A stretch of 64,000 bases of DNA from Epiperipatus broadwayi (Eukaryota; Onychophora; Udeonychophora; Euonychophora; Peripatidae). Each line of letters begins with the position of its first letter. Position 1 is the stretch's first letter. The notes under the pieces were generated by a model that worked only from the letters and a program-made list of their open reading frames with translations, did not search any database and was not told the origin of the DNA. The stretch spans positions 11,678,771 to 11,742,770 of the forward strand of contig JAQFVV010000018.1 in NCBI GenBank assembly GCA_028023455.1, given 5' to 3'. The position numbers were made by a program, and so were the translations under genes. Shown here piece by piece: positions 47,301-59,930 of the stretch.

Positions 47301-49150
47301 GACATATAAATTGTTGATTATAAAAAAGATTATTTTATTTGTGGTGATTATTAAAAAAAAATGTAATGTTATTATTTATGTATATATATATTTTAAAAGC
47401 TGTCAAATAAATTTTCGATTTAATATTTTTTTTTTATATGGTTAATATTTTTTTTGAATGTTAATTGTTTAAAATAAAACATGTGTAACAATGGTTTTCA
47501 AAATAGCATTTGCTAGCACGTGGAACAACAGCAACAACAAAAAAGAAGCCATTATTATTAGGATAGTGATTAAACAAACAAAAGGATAAAAATTTGTTGT
47601 ACTTTGTTTCTTTGAAATTGCCATTCTTAAGAATAGTGGAATAAGATAAATTTCTGTAATCAATACATAAACATGACTGGCTAATATATATATATATTGC
47701 AGCCAAGGGACTGCGCTGTTTTCTTTCATTTATTCCAAGGCAGTTTAAAAAGAAAAACTAAGCAAATTTCAACACATAAATTTCATTGCGTCTGAAGCCG
47801 AAATTTGATATAGCTATCTGGAATCTATAATGGTCAATCTAATAATAATCTGGAGGTAACTAAAAGTGATTAATACATTGGATTCAACATGTCAATTTTT
47901 TTTTTCCAAGGAGAGAAATTTAAAAAGGAAAAATAAAGTATATATGTGCATTTGGAAACTAATAATTTTTTTCTAACATGACATTTTTTCAATTCAAATT
48001 GGCTCTAGAATGCATTCTAATATTAAATGGATAAAGGAATAAAACAATGGAATAAGTTGACTTTTGAAAGAAAAATAAATAAGTGAACTTTGAAAGGTAG
48101 TAAATAATTTTATATGTATAAATGATATATAAATATATTTTTGAGATTGATATTTTTTTTTACTTTTATTTTTCATTATAAAAATATAACGTTTTTATAA
48201 ATATTCAATTCAAGCGTCTTGTTTTCTAACAGCAATAAACGTTTAACAGGTGTCAAAATTAACACTTAAGTAATTTAAAACCTTAAAGTATGGCTTATAA
48301 GTTTGGGTTGCATATGAGTTGTTATGTATATTTTAATAAGTAAATTTATATTCGCAAATTTTTATTATAAAAATTGTTTTATTATTAATTTATGTATTTC
48401 CATTTTTTTTAACTTCATATAATAATTCTTATGCAGACCAAAACAATAATTTATATATATTTGCTGTATATAATTTTTTTTTTTTGAATATCTGAAAAAT
48501 ATAAATATGGATTTGTATTTATATTAATACCTACTTGTTAAGCACAGATATGTCTTTATCTATTTAATATATATACTTATTGTAAGTATATATGTATATT
48601 TATTATTTGGGTTTGTATTTAAAACTTATTTAAAACATTGATACTACCTAAAATTAAATCATAATATAGAAATAAAGGATGTACTATTTGTTTTATAGAT
48701 AATGCCTTTGTAATTTATTAGAAAGCGTATTAATATTTTATTCTTATTTTTCTTTTAATGCCAGAGTCATTATGAAATTAATTGAATTCACAATTTAATA
48801 GAGGATAACTTCATATTTCACTTATTGTTTAGTCTTTAGGCCACTTACACATATTATTATTCATTGATATGTTTAGATATACATAAATTTACATAATAGA
48901 TGTGTATATTGGATTTAATAGAATTCCCTTTGTTTCTGATATATATTTGATTAGTTAGTCATATCAACCTTGAAAATAAATTATAAGGATAGATCTCATT
49001 GCTCTATATGATTTTAAATTTATTTCATGTATAGCTAGTTGGAAGGGCATATAAACAATTTATTTAAATATAACTGGGATAATTTTGTCTTTCTTCATTT
49101 AAATCATACAATCTATTATATTAGGCTTTCTTAACAATTGGATTTATTTA
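44400..49150. other. AT-rich DNA, nothing recognised
   Basis: Many A/T runs and short TA tracts occur (for example 47262-47274). The 60-86-codon frames here look like chance. No RNA gene, repeat copy or transposon motif is supported. Confidence 0.55.
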
Positions 49151-49162
49151 GATTACATATAT

Positions 49163-49600
49163 TCCATTATATTTTTCATCCAATGTTTGAAACATTATTT
49201 TCTTCTAACATATTGATGTTCCATTACATTTGATTTATAATATGTTTGATTTATAATATGTTTATATGATATATTGTCCATTACATTTGGCACCACAAAC
49301 TGTGGGACCTAGTTAACTGGTGATTGGTATAATAAAGATATTTTCCATTACATTTGACACGACAATGTGGTCAGCATGATATGTTTATATACATATCGTA
49401 TAGTTTCCATTACATTTGGCTTTCCCAATGTTTGGAGCCTTCTTTCTTCAATTTAAATGGAATGCAGCATTTACATTCCATTACATTTGGTGCCTTAAAG
49501 TTAGGAGCTGGTTAACTAATGATTATTGTTGCAAAAGTTCATATGTTTATTTTCATTTGAGATCATATAAAGATACATTCCATTACAATATGTAATTTGT
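49163..49600 (+). repeat. degenerate tandem array with CCATTACATTTGG core
   Basis: The core CCATTACATTTG recurs at 49221, 49278, 49345, 49407 and 49478, with weaker copies at 49163 and 49580, so the period is 57-102 bp. After the core several units share a diverged second block: GCACCACAAACTGTGGGACC, GACACGACAATGTGGTC, GGCTTTCCCAATGTTTGGAG and GGTGCCTTAAAGTTAGGAGC. GTTAACTGGTGATTGGTA and GTTAACTAATGATTATTG follow two units. The second block resembles the TGGCGCC...GGGAC look of a retroelement primer-binding region, but no LTR was found. Confidence 0.65.
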
Positions 49601-52080
49601 ATGCACTCAGCTCAGAGAAGGAAAAAGGATTGTCAAATATTAAAATTTAAGAATTTTAATGGGTTTTTAATTTTTTGTTGATTTATTTACATTTTTGTCT
49701 ACATTTTTCTTTAGATAACATATAATTAAAATCATGTAGTTAGATACAGCATAATTTGCAGATCTTCTATACTTTAATTTTTTCATTTAAATTTAATTTT
49801 ATTAATTTATTTTCATTCTAAATAAAAGACCTTTTTTCTACTTATCACATGATAGATATTCTTTAGCATTTTATAAGGATAATTTTCCAGTACTTCAATT
49901 CAGTCCTGCTTTTACAACCAACTTTTATCAATCTTCTTCTAATAGAAGATATGAGAATATATCAGAAAGCCAATTATTTAGAAACCAGTGGTGTGATGCA
50001 GTGAAATAACAGCTTTTTATATGAAATCAGGAGTTTCTTTGTATATATCATATATCTAGATACACTGATAGACAATTAAACACACACAACATCATTCTTA
50101 CTATTACTAAAAACCTACTTATTTCTTCTCATCCATCATCCATTTTCAATCTATTATTATCAAATTATTTTATTTGCAATGACACATTCATATTTTCTTT
50201 TATTGCATTTTAATAAAAGTTGTTTCTTCAGTTTTAGTATTCTTCATTTTAGTCATAAAAACCTCAATAATCAATCCAAAAAAATCTCCACCTTTTTCAC
50301 TTCTTTCACTTTTATATTTCTTACATTTATCATATAATTTATTTTATTCTTCTAACAGCAGTCTGCATTCAAAAAAATGAATGCTCTAGAAATATTTATA
50401 TTCAAATTCTTATCCAATTTTTGCTTCCTTCTGCCATATCCAAAGCTTTAAATAATAGTAAGTTTTTTCTAGCAATACATATTAACTTTACCAATATCAT
50501 CTCAAACTTTAATCCTTGAAAAGTTATAGTGGTATTATATAAAGCAGTCATTGTCTTTCTCATTACTTTGAGATTTTGAATCACTTATAATGCTCAAAAA
50601 ATTTATGGCTAATGACTTGTGTAATCTGATCTGTACATTGCACTGAAATGCAATCAAATGGATAGTGATTTAGCATTCTACTTTCAAGGAGAAGCTTTTT
50701 ATAATGTTGCGTCTTTTTGTTATGTGTCTAAATTATTTCATTTTTTTCTTAATTAGCACTAACAGTGACTTATGGGGAGTCAATGGAATTAAAAATATTT
50801 TTGAATAACATCAAGTCTCAAGTGCTTAGATTTTTTGTTCCACGTACTTTTTACAGTGTCTATGTCTCATATGTGGCAAAAATTGAAAAAAAAAAAGAGA
50901 AGGCAGTTGATGAATTTTAATTTTCTAGCTTTTGAAATGTTTCAATCTCTTAATGTTTTAAAAAAAATTATCATTGCTATTCTTGATGCATATTTCTAGA
51001 TAATGTTAATAATTATTGATTATTGGTTAATATTCAAATTCACCTATTAAAAATGTGGATTTTTTAAAATGTAATTTTTATTACTTTATGACAATCTAAT
51101 TGTTCTACCATCATATGCCCATTGACTTGTACAGTTTACATATTTTGGCTTTAAAGTTTAGCAATTAAAACATCATAATCTAATTAAATGTAAACTGGAA
51201 AATCATACAATGGTTAAATTATGTGTTTGAGTTAGTGATGGAGTTATAAATCAGATTTGATTTTTAAAAAAAACACAGTGTAAAATTAAAAAATATGTAT
51301 GCTTACAATAAAACTAAATCCATTGTACACAATCAATAGTTCTAATAATAATACATTCACAAGAAGATATTAAGTCTAATCTTCAAACGAAACAACTATA
51401 ATTGAAGACAATCATCATCAATTGCAGTGATTTACTTATCATGGAAGTCAACTGCCTCTAGACCCACTAATCTTGAAAATAATATTGCCAATATTAAAAA
51501 ACTTTTATACAATTAATATAAACAAAAGCTCAGAAGATTGATCTTTCAACTTTAATTTTGTAGTTATACCACTGAACTCTTGGGTAGATAAAAGACATAG
51601 TTATTGTGAAAATTACATTGCTTCACTTCAATATATTATTCAGTATTATAAAAGCATATTTAAAATTATGCATTAATATTGCCAGTCATGAAATTCATTA
51701 TAGTCTGACATGAACTGAAGAGCATCAAAAAGCCTGAAAAAGTTTTTTATAAGTCAAGAGTTATCTTTAAAAACAAATAAAAAATGTTTAACTATGGTAT
51801 TTTCTAAGACATTATGAGTATAAAAAATTTAATAACTAAAAGAGAACTTTGAAAAATCCATATTATGAACAATGAAAATAATGAACAAGTAGATGGATAT
51901 TATGAGACAATCTATTTCATTAATTAAAAAATGCATAATGCTCAGAAAGATTGATAGTAAAAGAAAAAAAAATGACCAGCAGTATAACCATTGAAGAGCT
52001 TGGAATTATATACATGATAGATTATTCTAGAAAAATGTCATTAAAATAAATGTTACTCAATGACATTGATTTTTTATTGT
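49600..52080. other. AT-rich DNA, nothing recognised
   Basis: There is no supportable gene or dispersed repeat. Confidence 0.55.
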
Positions 52081-52089
52081 GCACAGTTT

Positions 52090-52200
52090 TAATGCAATGG
52101 TATAGCAGTGAAATTTAAAGTTCAGGGTCCAAGGATCCTATCTCCACTCCAGAAATCCAAAGATCATATCCCCACTCCAGAAATTCCACTGCTTGAACTT
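52090..52200 (+). repeat. 30-bp tandem duplication near weak pol III boxes
   Basis: ATCCTATCTCCACTCCAGAA (52136) is repeated as ATCATATCCCCACTCCAGAA (52166). Upstream, AATGGTATAGCAG and AGTTCAGGGTCC are weak A- and B-box matches. Confidence 0.35.
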
Positions 52201-53270
52201 CGTATGAACTATTGAACAATAACCTAATCATTTATTTTATTTGTTGATTTTATAACATCTATTATTAATAATATTAGTGCATATAATTGGTATTAAACCA
52301 AGTGGCATCTAAATTATCAAATATACATTTCTAAGCTCATTTTACTATTGCATTATTTTTTACATTCCATACTATATTTTGTAGCATATCATTGTTATGG
52401 CATCATCCAATCATCTAGTTCATTTTTCATGTATTTCTACATTTCATTTTTTTTAAAAAAATCTGCAATAATTTATTAGTTTAAATGATAAGAAATGTAA
52501 TGGAGATGTGCAATGAAGTGTTGATCTTTGTTTTGAATATATTTCTTAAGCCAATTTAAATGGCTTAAATATGATTCTAATATTTCCTACTAATTGTGCT
52601 TCATGACCTTATTTTTTTATTCATTTGATGTTTAAATTTATGCCACGGGCTCAGGTCCAAAGATAGTTGCACTTGTTCACTAATGGGACCACTCCATATT
52701 ACAATCTAGTTTTTATTTTAAGATTTTTTTGTCAACATTTATCTGACAATCCAGATTACTTTATGATTTTATCTTCTGAATAATAATATCTAAACATTCA
52801 TTTACTGGCAAACAATAATGAGTGGTTAAGCAATTTTTTTATGGGTTAACTAGAAGAAAATGTTCAAAGTTTGCTTGAGAATTCTTTAAGAACCTATAAA
52901 ATTTTCATCCAGCCTAGATGTTGATTCCAAATTCAAGTCATGAGAACAACAGATAAATACATTAATGGCTCACCATTAGGTCGTTCATCAAGGTTGCATA
53001 GAAGTTTTGTTTTTAAAAATAACTAAAAAAATTATTGGAATTAATAGTTAAAATGCAAAATTTATGCATAGGTATTTGCTATAAAAATTAATTTCGTTTT
53101 TTACTGTCACTTGAATAAAAAGTCTTGGATAAAGTTGACTAGTTGAATACATTTAAAGATCCTTAAATTATATATATATATTGTACCAGGTTCAATCCAC
53201 AAAAGATCTTACTTACACTTCAAATGTTTTGGCTGGTTACAAACTTCTTTATAATACATTTATAATCTTA
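52200..53270. other. AT-rich DNA, nothing recognised
   Basis: Nothing supportable was seen. Confidence 0.5.
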
Positions 53271-53279
53271 TTTAATTAT

Positions 53280-53520
53280 AAATATTATGTGAACGAGCCG
53301 ACACGTTCGAGCAAAGTGGAAAATATTATTGATAGCTTTAACTATCAACAATACCCACGATCAGATTGTGGCCCACCTCATCTGCTGGATTCAAACCCCT
53401 ACTATCCAAACACTTTATTTGTTTTGGAGTAAACCCCGGGTGCCAGCTAGTCTAAGACTAACATATTCGGACAGTAGGCTCATAATCCAGCACTCGAAAC
53501 AGTCCCTAAACTAGCTCAGT
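53280..53520 (-). repeat. GC-richer unidentified element, possible SINE
   Basis: This is a clear GC-rich island. In minus sense GGTTTGAATCC (near 53397) is one mismatch from a B box. A TAGCTGG-type A-box candidate lies about 55 bases upstream. Two overlapping plus frames (83 and 61 codons) have no recognisable domain. No second copy is visible in the window. Confidence 0.3.
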
Positions 53521-53555
53521 CTATTTTTAATCATTCAATAACATTATACAAAATT

Positions 53556-53616
53556 AGTGGTGAAAAGAATTGACAAAGAAGAATTGATAAAAGAATTGGT
53601 GAAAAGAATTGACGGA
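53556..53616 (+). repeat. short tandem repeat
   Basis: TGGTGAAAAGAATTGAC occurs twice, with AAGAATTGATAAAAGAATT between: two diverged units of about 37 bp. Confidence 0.6.
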
Positions 53617-53629
53617 CAAAATAAGGCTT

Positions 53630-55450
53630 AAGTTTAAAGACAATTTATTAACATTAATTATAATAATGATAAATACTTTTATAAATTTTTTTAACTAACA
53701 TAATATTGGTATTTTTTAACTTACACACTGACATATATAATAAAGCATTAAACAATATTTGATATTTAGAACACACAAATTAATAGTTCATTTTTATGTG
53801 CTATAGAGTTCTTATAATTTGACTCTTGGAGGATTCACACGAATTTTTATGAATGCGATGGCTACTTTAGAAAGGAATATAAGAAAAAAAATGTTATTAC
53901 CTAGGATTTTTGAAACGGGTATACTGCTTGCAGTTTGCTGCTTCTAATGAAGTATATCTAACTGGTTAGATTTGAAGTTTCTTGAGGAAGTTTCTTTTTT
54001 ATTCATCGGTATTATTACTGGAGACAATTAGATATTGACAGAGATTCTTCAAGCTGTTATGCAGACATTATTTTCATGGGCAGGTTTTGCTGTTTCACTG
54101 GACTAAAGGCTGAAGTAAGATTGTATGTTCCCAAAAGCTGCTCAGCACTGCATTTTTGTTTCTGGATACTTAACAAACTGAACTGTTATCTGAACTGAAA
54201 CAATTAACTCAACTGAATGTCCGGTAAAAAAATTGGTTATTTATATATGACATGTGTTTTTATTTTGATATCCCCTGGCAATATCTGTTATCAAAATTCC
54301 TTTGATAATCTCATGTTTTTGAAGATCGTTTAATTAGTAGTAGCCATGCAAACGTATTGTTTTTCCTTTGTTTAACTTAATAGCCATCACTGTTTTTTAA
54401 ATCTTTAACTTTCATTTATTTATAATATTTAATACACATATGTTATATTTACATTCGCACTCACATATATATATATAACTTTTATTCTAAAATCAACACT
54501 AGTTTTAAGATGACCTTTTTCTTTAATTTAAATAAGAGATTTATATTTTTAAACTTTTTAAATTATATTTCAACTAATAATAATAAGAAAAACTCTTTAC
54601 TTCCTTTTGTAAAACTTTTAGTTTGACTTTTTCTAACAAAAAACCCCTCCCCCCTTCTAATTAATTAATTGTAATTTTTATTTCAAAAACTAATGATAGA
54701 AAAGTATTTGATTCATACCTTTTTTGAAAACAAACTGTAATAAAACACTTCAACTTTTAATTTTACGTCTTTCTTTTACGAAAGATTTTTATTTTAATAA
54801 TTTTTTTAGACAAAATTATTTTATATACATGTGCCAATTCAAGGTTGGTACAATATATATATACACACACACACAGATACTGAACTAGATTCATAGTGTA
54901 TGACTATACAAGCAAGTAACTTGAACTGAAAACATTATAACATTATGTGCTTTTATTTCAGATTCATAACTTTATAGTTGATTGAAAAGGTGAAAGATGG
55001 GTGCTGGAGAAGTGCAATAGATCCAATAATTTAAGTGAATTGCTCTCAGATTCAAAAGTTTTTCACTAATGAAAGTCAAAATGTTAAAAAATATTCTGGA
55101 AATATTGGATAAATAGGCACTAAATACAGATTAAAATGCATAATCTTCTAGCATATTTTGATTACTAGAGCTTGTACCGTGTGACACAATTATATGTAGA
55201 AAGCTGGTGCTGTTCATGTTGTGTAAGCAAAAGAAAGGTAGACATGTATGTGATGTTTTAAAGATTTATTTTATATTTGCAGTAATTTAAAAATATTTTA
55301 TATGTATTGCAAAATCTATAACAAGAAATACAAATGTACTTATTATTAAATATTTACAAATGATTCATAATGCAGTTGAATTTATTTTAAATAAGTCAAG
55401 TAATAATGGTGATAAAATAACTTCTTAAACAAATTCAAAAGTTTCTATGT
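53630..55450. other. AT-rich DNA, nothing recognised
   Basis: A slightly GC-richer patch at 53900-54240 has AACTGAA-type short repeats and no open frame. TA/CA microsatellites lie near 54850-54876. Confidence 0.5.
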
Positions 55451-55463
55451 GAATGCTATAGGC

Positions 55464-55832
55464 CAGGGGTCCCCAACCCTATGCCCATGGGAACCATGGT
55501 ACCCGCAGACCATTTTACATGTGCCCGCTGCTATTCGAACACGATAAAAAAATTATTTATCTGATACAAATAAATTTAATTTTTAAAATTTCTTATAAAT
55601 TATTGTATTATATTGTAATCAAGTTGTAGGGCATACTATACTTTTACAGTGTAAAAATATAAACGTTAATTATATATTAAAATTTTATTTTTGAAATAAA
55701 TATTTTTTTGTACATTAGGTGTATTATTAACAATATCCAACTATAAATTTACATTGAAAAAATAAATGGTGCCCGTCACCTGGCCGGTATTATAGAATGT
55801 GCTCTTGAGGGCAAAAAGTTTGGGGACCCCTG
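55464..55832. mobile_element. nonautonomous hAT element, 369 bp
   Basis: The termini are CAGGGGTCCCCAACCC at 55464 and its partner ending TTTGGGGACCCCTG at 55832, so the inverted repeats share CAGGGGTCCCCAA. The flanks CTATAGGC (55456-55463) and CTATATGC (55833-55840) form an 8-bp target duplication with one mismatch, diagnostic of hAT transposition. The interior is noncoding and AT-rich between GC-rich ends that repeat GTGCCCG. It is a MITE mobilised in trans by some hAT transposase. Confidence 0.9.
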
Positions 55833-55992
55833 CTATATGCCAAGAAACTTTGTTAGGCATCTAAAATTATTATTACCAATCATTTATCCAACCTGATCCA
55901 TTTCTTTGTTTCTTTCTTATATCATTTAATAAAGTTGTTATTTTAGTTTCACTATTCTATCCCTATGTTCCCCAGTTTTTTTCAGCATTATT

Positions 55993-56390
55993 TTCAATCA
56001 TTATTGATCCATTAAAGAATAGTCTCTCCAACTTTAATTCAGGTTTTTTGATCCATTATACACCAGCAAACCACCTTATTTTTTTTCATGAGATCTCTTT
56101 CTAGATCTTTTAAACTTTCTTGTAATCCAGTTTAAGATTTCAACTGTCTATCATTATTATCTCTTCAATGATTATTTTTAGCCCAGTTCCATTTCAGTTT
56201 TTAATTTTTTCAATGATATCAATGATATCCATTTGTTTTTTCAACTATGTATTTTGTTTTCAATCTTTTTTTATTATTCCAAACATGCTTTGTTGAATGG
56301 TCTGAAGTCTTTGCATTGTTCTATTAAGTGTTCAAATTTCAGAATTGGTAAACATATTCTATTAAATTTTTTCTTGAATGATTAAAACTT
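55993..56390 (-). mobile_element. RTE-like LINE 3' fragment, oldest copy
   Basis: It parallels 57094-57540 base for base with many changes: TCAATCATTATTGATCCATT, TCTCTTTCTAGATCTTTTA, TTCAACTGTCTATCATTATT, GGTCTGAAGTCTTTGCATTG and TCTATTAAGTGTTCAAATTT. It covers only the region encoding the C-terminus and the 3' end. Confidence 0.75.
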
Positions 56391-56519
56391 GCAAAATTTT
56401 AATGGAAAGTTATTGTGCCAATATGTTATCCATGCCTGGTCTAATATTTAAGACTATTAAAAAATATATTTCTTATTTCATTTAGATGAAATATTTACAA
56501 AAAAATCAACTCAGATGTC

Positions 56520-57085
56520 ACATGATGTAATTTAATAAAGCTTGTATTTACAATTGTTATATATAGAGCTCACAAAACAAATTATTAACAAGCTTTGTAG
56601 AATACTCCCAACCTCAGACCAGTTTCTGCTACTGGATCCTCAGTGAGGTGCTAGGATATTCAATCATTAGATTAAAATTATGAGGACAAGCCCAGCACTT
56701 TATCTAATGTATAACTATTAAGTAGAAACTCTGAAATTTTCTGACATCCATATGTCTTCCAATTCAGCTATCTAACAAATAGCCATATGGGACTGAACTA
56801 AGTTCATATACACCATATATTAATAGCTTTAGCATAAAATTGCCAAAGCCATCATAGCAAAAAATAAAATTACAAAAAAATCAAGTCAGATGTCACATGA
56901 CCTACTTTAATAAAGCTTGGGTTTACAAATGTTATATATAGAGCTAGCAAAACAAACTCTTAACAAGTTTTGTAAAATACCCCAATCTCAGAGAACACCA
57001 GTAGCAGAAAGACTGTCTGAGGTTGGGGGTATTCTATAAAACTTGTTAAGAGTTTGTTTTGCGAGCTCTATATATAACATATGAA
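56520..57085. repeat. family A repeats ending in a 70-bp-arm hairpin
   Basis: 56520-56800 is a minus-type family A copy (CCTCAGTGAGGTGCTAGGAT, TAACTATTAAGTAG). A second unit begins at 56880 (GTCACATGACCTACTTTAAT). Within it, 56925-56995 (TGTTATATATAGAGCTAGC, CTTAACAAGTTTTGTA, CCCCAATCTCAGA) is mirrored by 57012-57085 (TCTGAGGTTGGGG, ACTTGTTAAGAGTTTG, GAGCTCTATATATAACA), with a loop of about 16 bases. It is noncoding. Confidence 0.75.
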
Positions 57086-57093
57086 ATATTTAT

Positions 57094-58602
57094 ATCATCA
57101 TCATTATCAACCATTATCAATCCACTGCAGGATGAAGGTCTCTCTAAGTTCAATCCATCTTCTCTGATCTTTAGCTTCTTTTCTCCAAATCACCCCTGCA
57201 CACTTTCTTATTTCATCCATTCATCTCACATGTGGTCTCCTTCTGGGTCTTTTACAATCTCTTGGAATCCGGTTTAAAATTTCAATTGTCCATCTATTAT
57301 CATCTCTTCTAGCAATATGTCCAGCCCAACTCTACTTCAGTCTTTTAATTTTTTTTAATGAGGTCAGTAACACCTGTTTGTTCTCTTACCCATATATTGC
57401 ATTTTTGATTTCTTCTTATTACTCCCAACATGCATCTATCCATACTTCTTTGAGTGGTTTGAAGTCTCTGTATTGCTCTTCTATTAAGTGTTCAAGTCTC
57501 AGATTCATAAGTAAGAACTGGTAAAACACATTTATTAAAAACATTCCTTTTCAAACACATAGGCATATTTCTTTTTAGTATCAAGTTATTTCTACCAAAA
57601 GCACTCCAACTAAATTTAATTCTATTATTAATTTCATCCATTATGTTTCCATATGTATTAATATTCTGACCAAGATATTTGTAACTGTTAACTTCTTCTA
57701 ACTCATCATAATCAATCTTTATTTTCTTATTTTGAGAAAATCCATTAAACATTACTTTAGTCTTTTTAACATTTATCTTTAGTCCTACTTTCATCTGATA
57801 ACTCTTGCAACATTTCCTGCAGCTCTAAAGAATTATTTGAAAAAACAACTACATCATCTGCAAAATCTAAATGACTTAAATAATCTCCATTTACTTTAAT
57901 TCCTTATAGCTTCTCATTTTAATCCACAATATACTTTTTGCACCACTGCTGTAAAAAGTTTTGGAGATATGGAGTCACCCTGCCTTACACCCTTCTCAAT
58001 GTTGACTTTCCTAGTATCATTATGTAATCTAATTGTTGCTGTTGCATTTTTATAAATATTCTTTAAAATATGACAATATCCTGGATCTATATCTTGATGA
58101 TCCAATGCTTTAATCACTGAAAAGATGTTTATAGAATCAAATGCCTTTTCATAATCTACAAATCCAAAGCATAATGGCAACTCATATTAATTTCTCCTTT
58201 CTATAACTTCTCTCATAAAACCACTTTTAAATCCAGCTTATTTTCTGGTGGAAATCCAATGTTCTCTGTAGACGAGTTGTAATTATCTTGATAAAAATTT
58301 TGTATAAAACTGACAAAAGGCTGATAGGTCTGTAATTTCTAATATCTTCTTTATCACCTTTTTAAAATATTAATATTAATACTGCATTTTTTCAATCATC
58401 TGGAACATCTTTATCATTTAGACATTTGGTATATAACTTTGCTAAATTTTTTTCTATTTCTTCACCTGCTTCTTTTAATATATCAATTATAATTCCATCA
58501 TTACAGTTCGGAAGATGTAATAGATATAGGAGGTACTTGTTCTTTATTATTATATAATTCTTGATAAAAGTCTTCTACCCATTTTATGATGATGTCATCA
58601 TA
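57094..58602 (-). mobile_element. RTE-like LINE copy, RT to 3' end
   Basis: It has the same family as 41727-44400 but lacks the endonuclease and begins at the RT ([12 protein letters not shown] near 58585). A deletion of about 71 bp near 58510 removes the [23 protein letters not shown] block. In the best frame (58180-57914) FVDYEKAFDSI and GVRQGDSISPKLF are intact, and FADD is at 57853-57864 followed by VVVFSNNSLELQ. The next frame (57794-57492) has VNSYKYLGQ and LPVLTYESET. It ends in the CATCATCATTA (minus: TGATGATGATG) tail directly after the family A hairpin. It is better preserved in the RT palm than the 41.7-kb copy. Confidence 0.85.
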
Positions 58603-58604
58603 TT

Positions 58605-59395
58605 TATATACACATATATAATCAATATTGAAAAGTTAAAATGAGTTATGAATACTTCATTATATATTCAGAAGTCATCACTTTTTCACCAGTTGTGTTA
58701 AGCTTTAAATGTTATAGTTTGTAATTCAATAGTAATAAAATTATTTACAGAAAAGTTGATCAAAAAAAATTCTAAAGAAATAAAATATTTACCTTCAAAT
58801 AAATATTTACTCAATTTAATTTGTAAAATTCATATTTTTCTGAAGAATAAACTCATTTTTTAAAAAAGTCATTTTTTATTAATTTATATAACTCAGAACA
58901 ATTTGCATCTAATCCATTTTTACACTCAACAGCTTGCAATTGAAGTCACTACTAGAAATATTCATAAGCCTTCATTTTAGAGAATTTAAATTTTTAACAG
59001 ACATCCATTTCAGTACTTTACTAGTATATGAATTTTAAAAAAATCAGATTAGTTGAATTTTTCTCACATGATGTAAGTTTTATGTTATTGGGGGGGGGGG
59101 GAGATTATCTTATACTGCTACAATCTAAAGGAATGAAATTTTTTTTTATATAAATATTAGAATATTTTTTGTAAATAATGCTTATAATAAATAAAATCAA
59201 ATTCATTTCATCATAATAATGAATCATAATTTTATTAAAGAAAGCATTCAACACATCAAAGTAATATAAATAAAAATAATTTTACTATTTTATTTTTTGC
59301 AAACTATGGTTACATTTTTAAAATCTTTTTTTATATAAATATTATAATATATATTGTAAATAATGCTTATAATAAAAAAAAGACTTTTCTTTGGA
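58605..59395. other. AT-rich DNA with G12 tract and a 55-bp direct repeat
   Basis: Twelve G occur at 59090-59101. TATATAAATATTAGAATATT with GTAAATAATGCTTATAATAA at 59148-59195 is repeated at 59331-59380. Confidence 0.6.
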
Positions 59396-59399
59396 AGTG

Positions 59400-59930
59400 T
59401 AACACATATTGTCATAGTCATTACGTTAAGCAAATAATGTAGCCTTTCTCTGTTTATTTGAAAGAGGTTAGCAAACCAAACACTGTTCTTCAGAAAAAAC
59501 TCTTTCAACTGGAATAAGGCTGTTGATCCCTGTAAGCAAAAGATGAACAGCTGCCTTTTAATGTTTTTCCCAGTTATAACCATTTTGAATATCTTGACCC
59601 ATTAATTAACAATATTTAAAGTAATTTTCGGACATTCTTTGATATTTTTTTTATCTGATTTTTTTTTTTTCCACTTTTGCTTTTTAAATTTTGCAGTATT
59701 ACTTTTGTGAAACCACATCAACCTCCCCCCCTCCCATTCTATTTTAGTAATTTGCTTTTCAGAAGAAATATAGAATTATCAAATTCTGCAGATGCTTCAA
59801 GATTTGGCCACTGAAGATCAAAATTCTGACTTAACTTTATCCAAAAGAAACTACTGTACACTATATTTTTAATACTGTTTTCCCATACCCCTAAATAATT
59901 ACATTTCTCATAAAAATTCAATGTATGCTT
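59400..59930 (-). pseudogene. possible hAT transposase C-terminal relic
   Basis: In minus sense one frame reads NWEKH, then AAVHLLLTGINSLIPVERVF and SEEQCLV before a stop, near 59580-59470. PVERVFSxx after an aliphatic stretch matches the hAT dimerisation region (family: LARKYLxIPATSVPSERVFSxAG). The expected RNRLxxxxxxxLLFLN follows only as LSNKQRKATLF. Upstream, the frame 59921-59739 (WIKLSQNFDLQWPNLEASAE) may belong to the same gene. Annotation rests on one motif. It is unrelated by sequence to the 369-bp hAT MITE as far as can be seen. Confidence 0.4.

Noticed and set aside
49278-49310. Intact LTR retrotransposon primer-binding site
   Set aside because: The motif is repeated in tandem and no LTR pair, gag or pol is visible around it.
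59290-59583. 97-codon minus frame as a gene
   Set aside because: The frame with the hAT-like motif is a different phase over the same DNA; this one has no domain.
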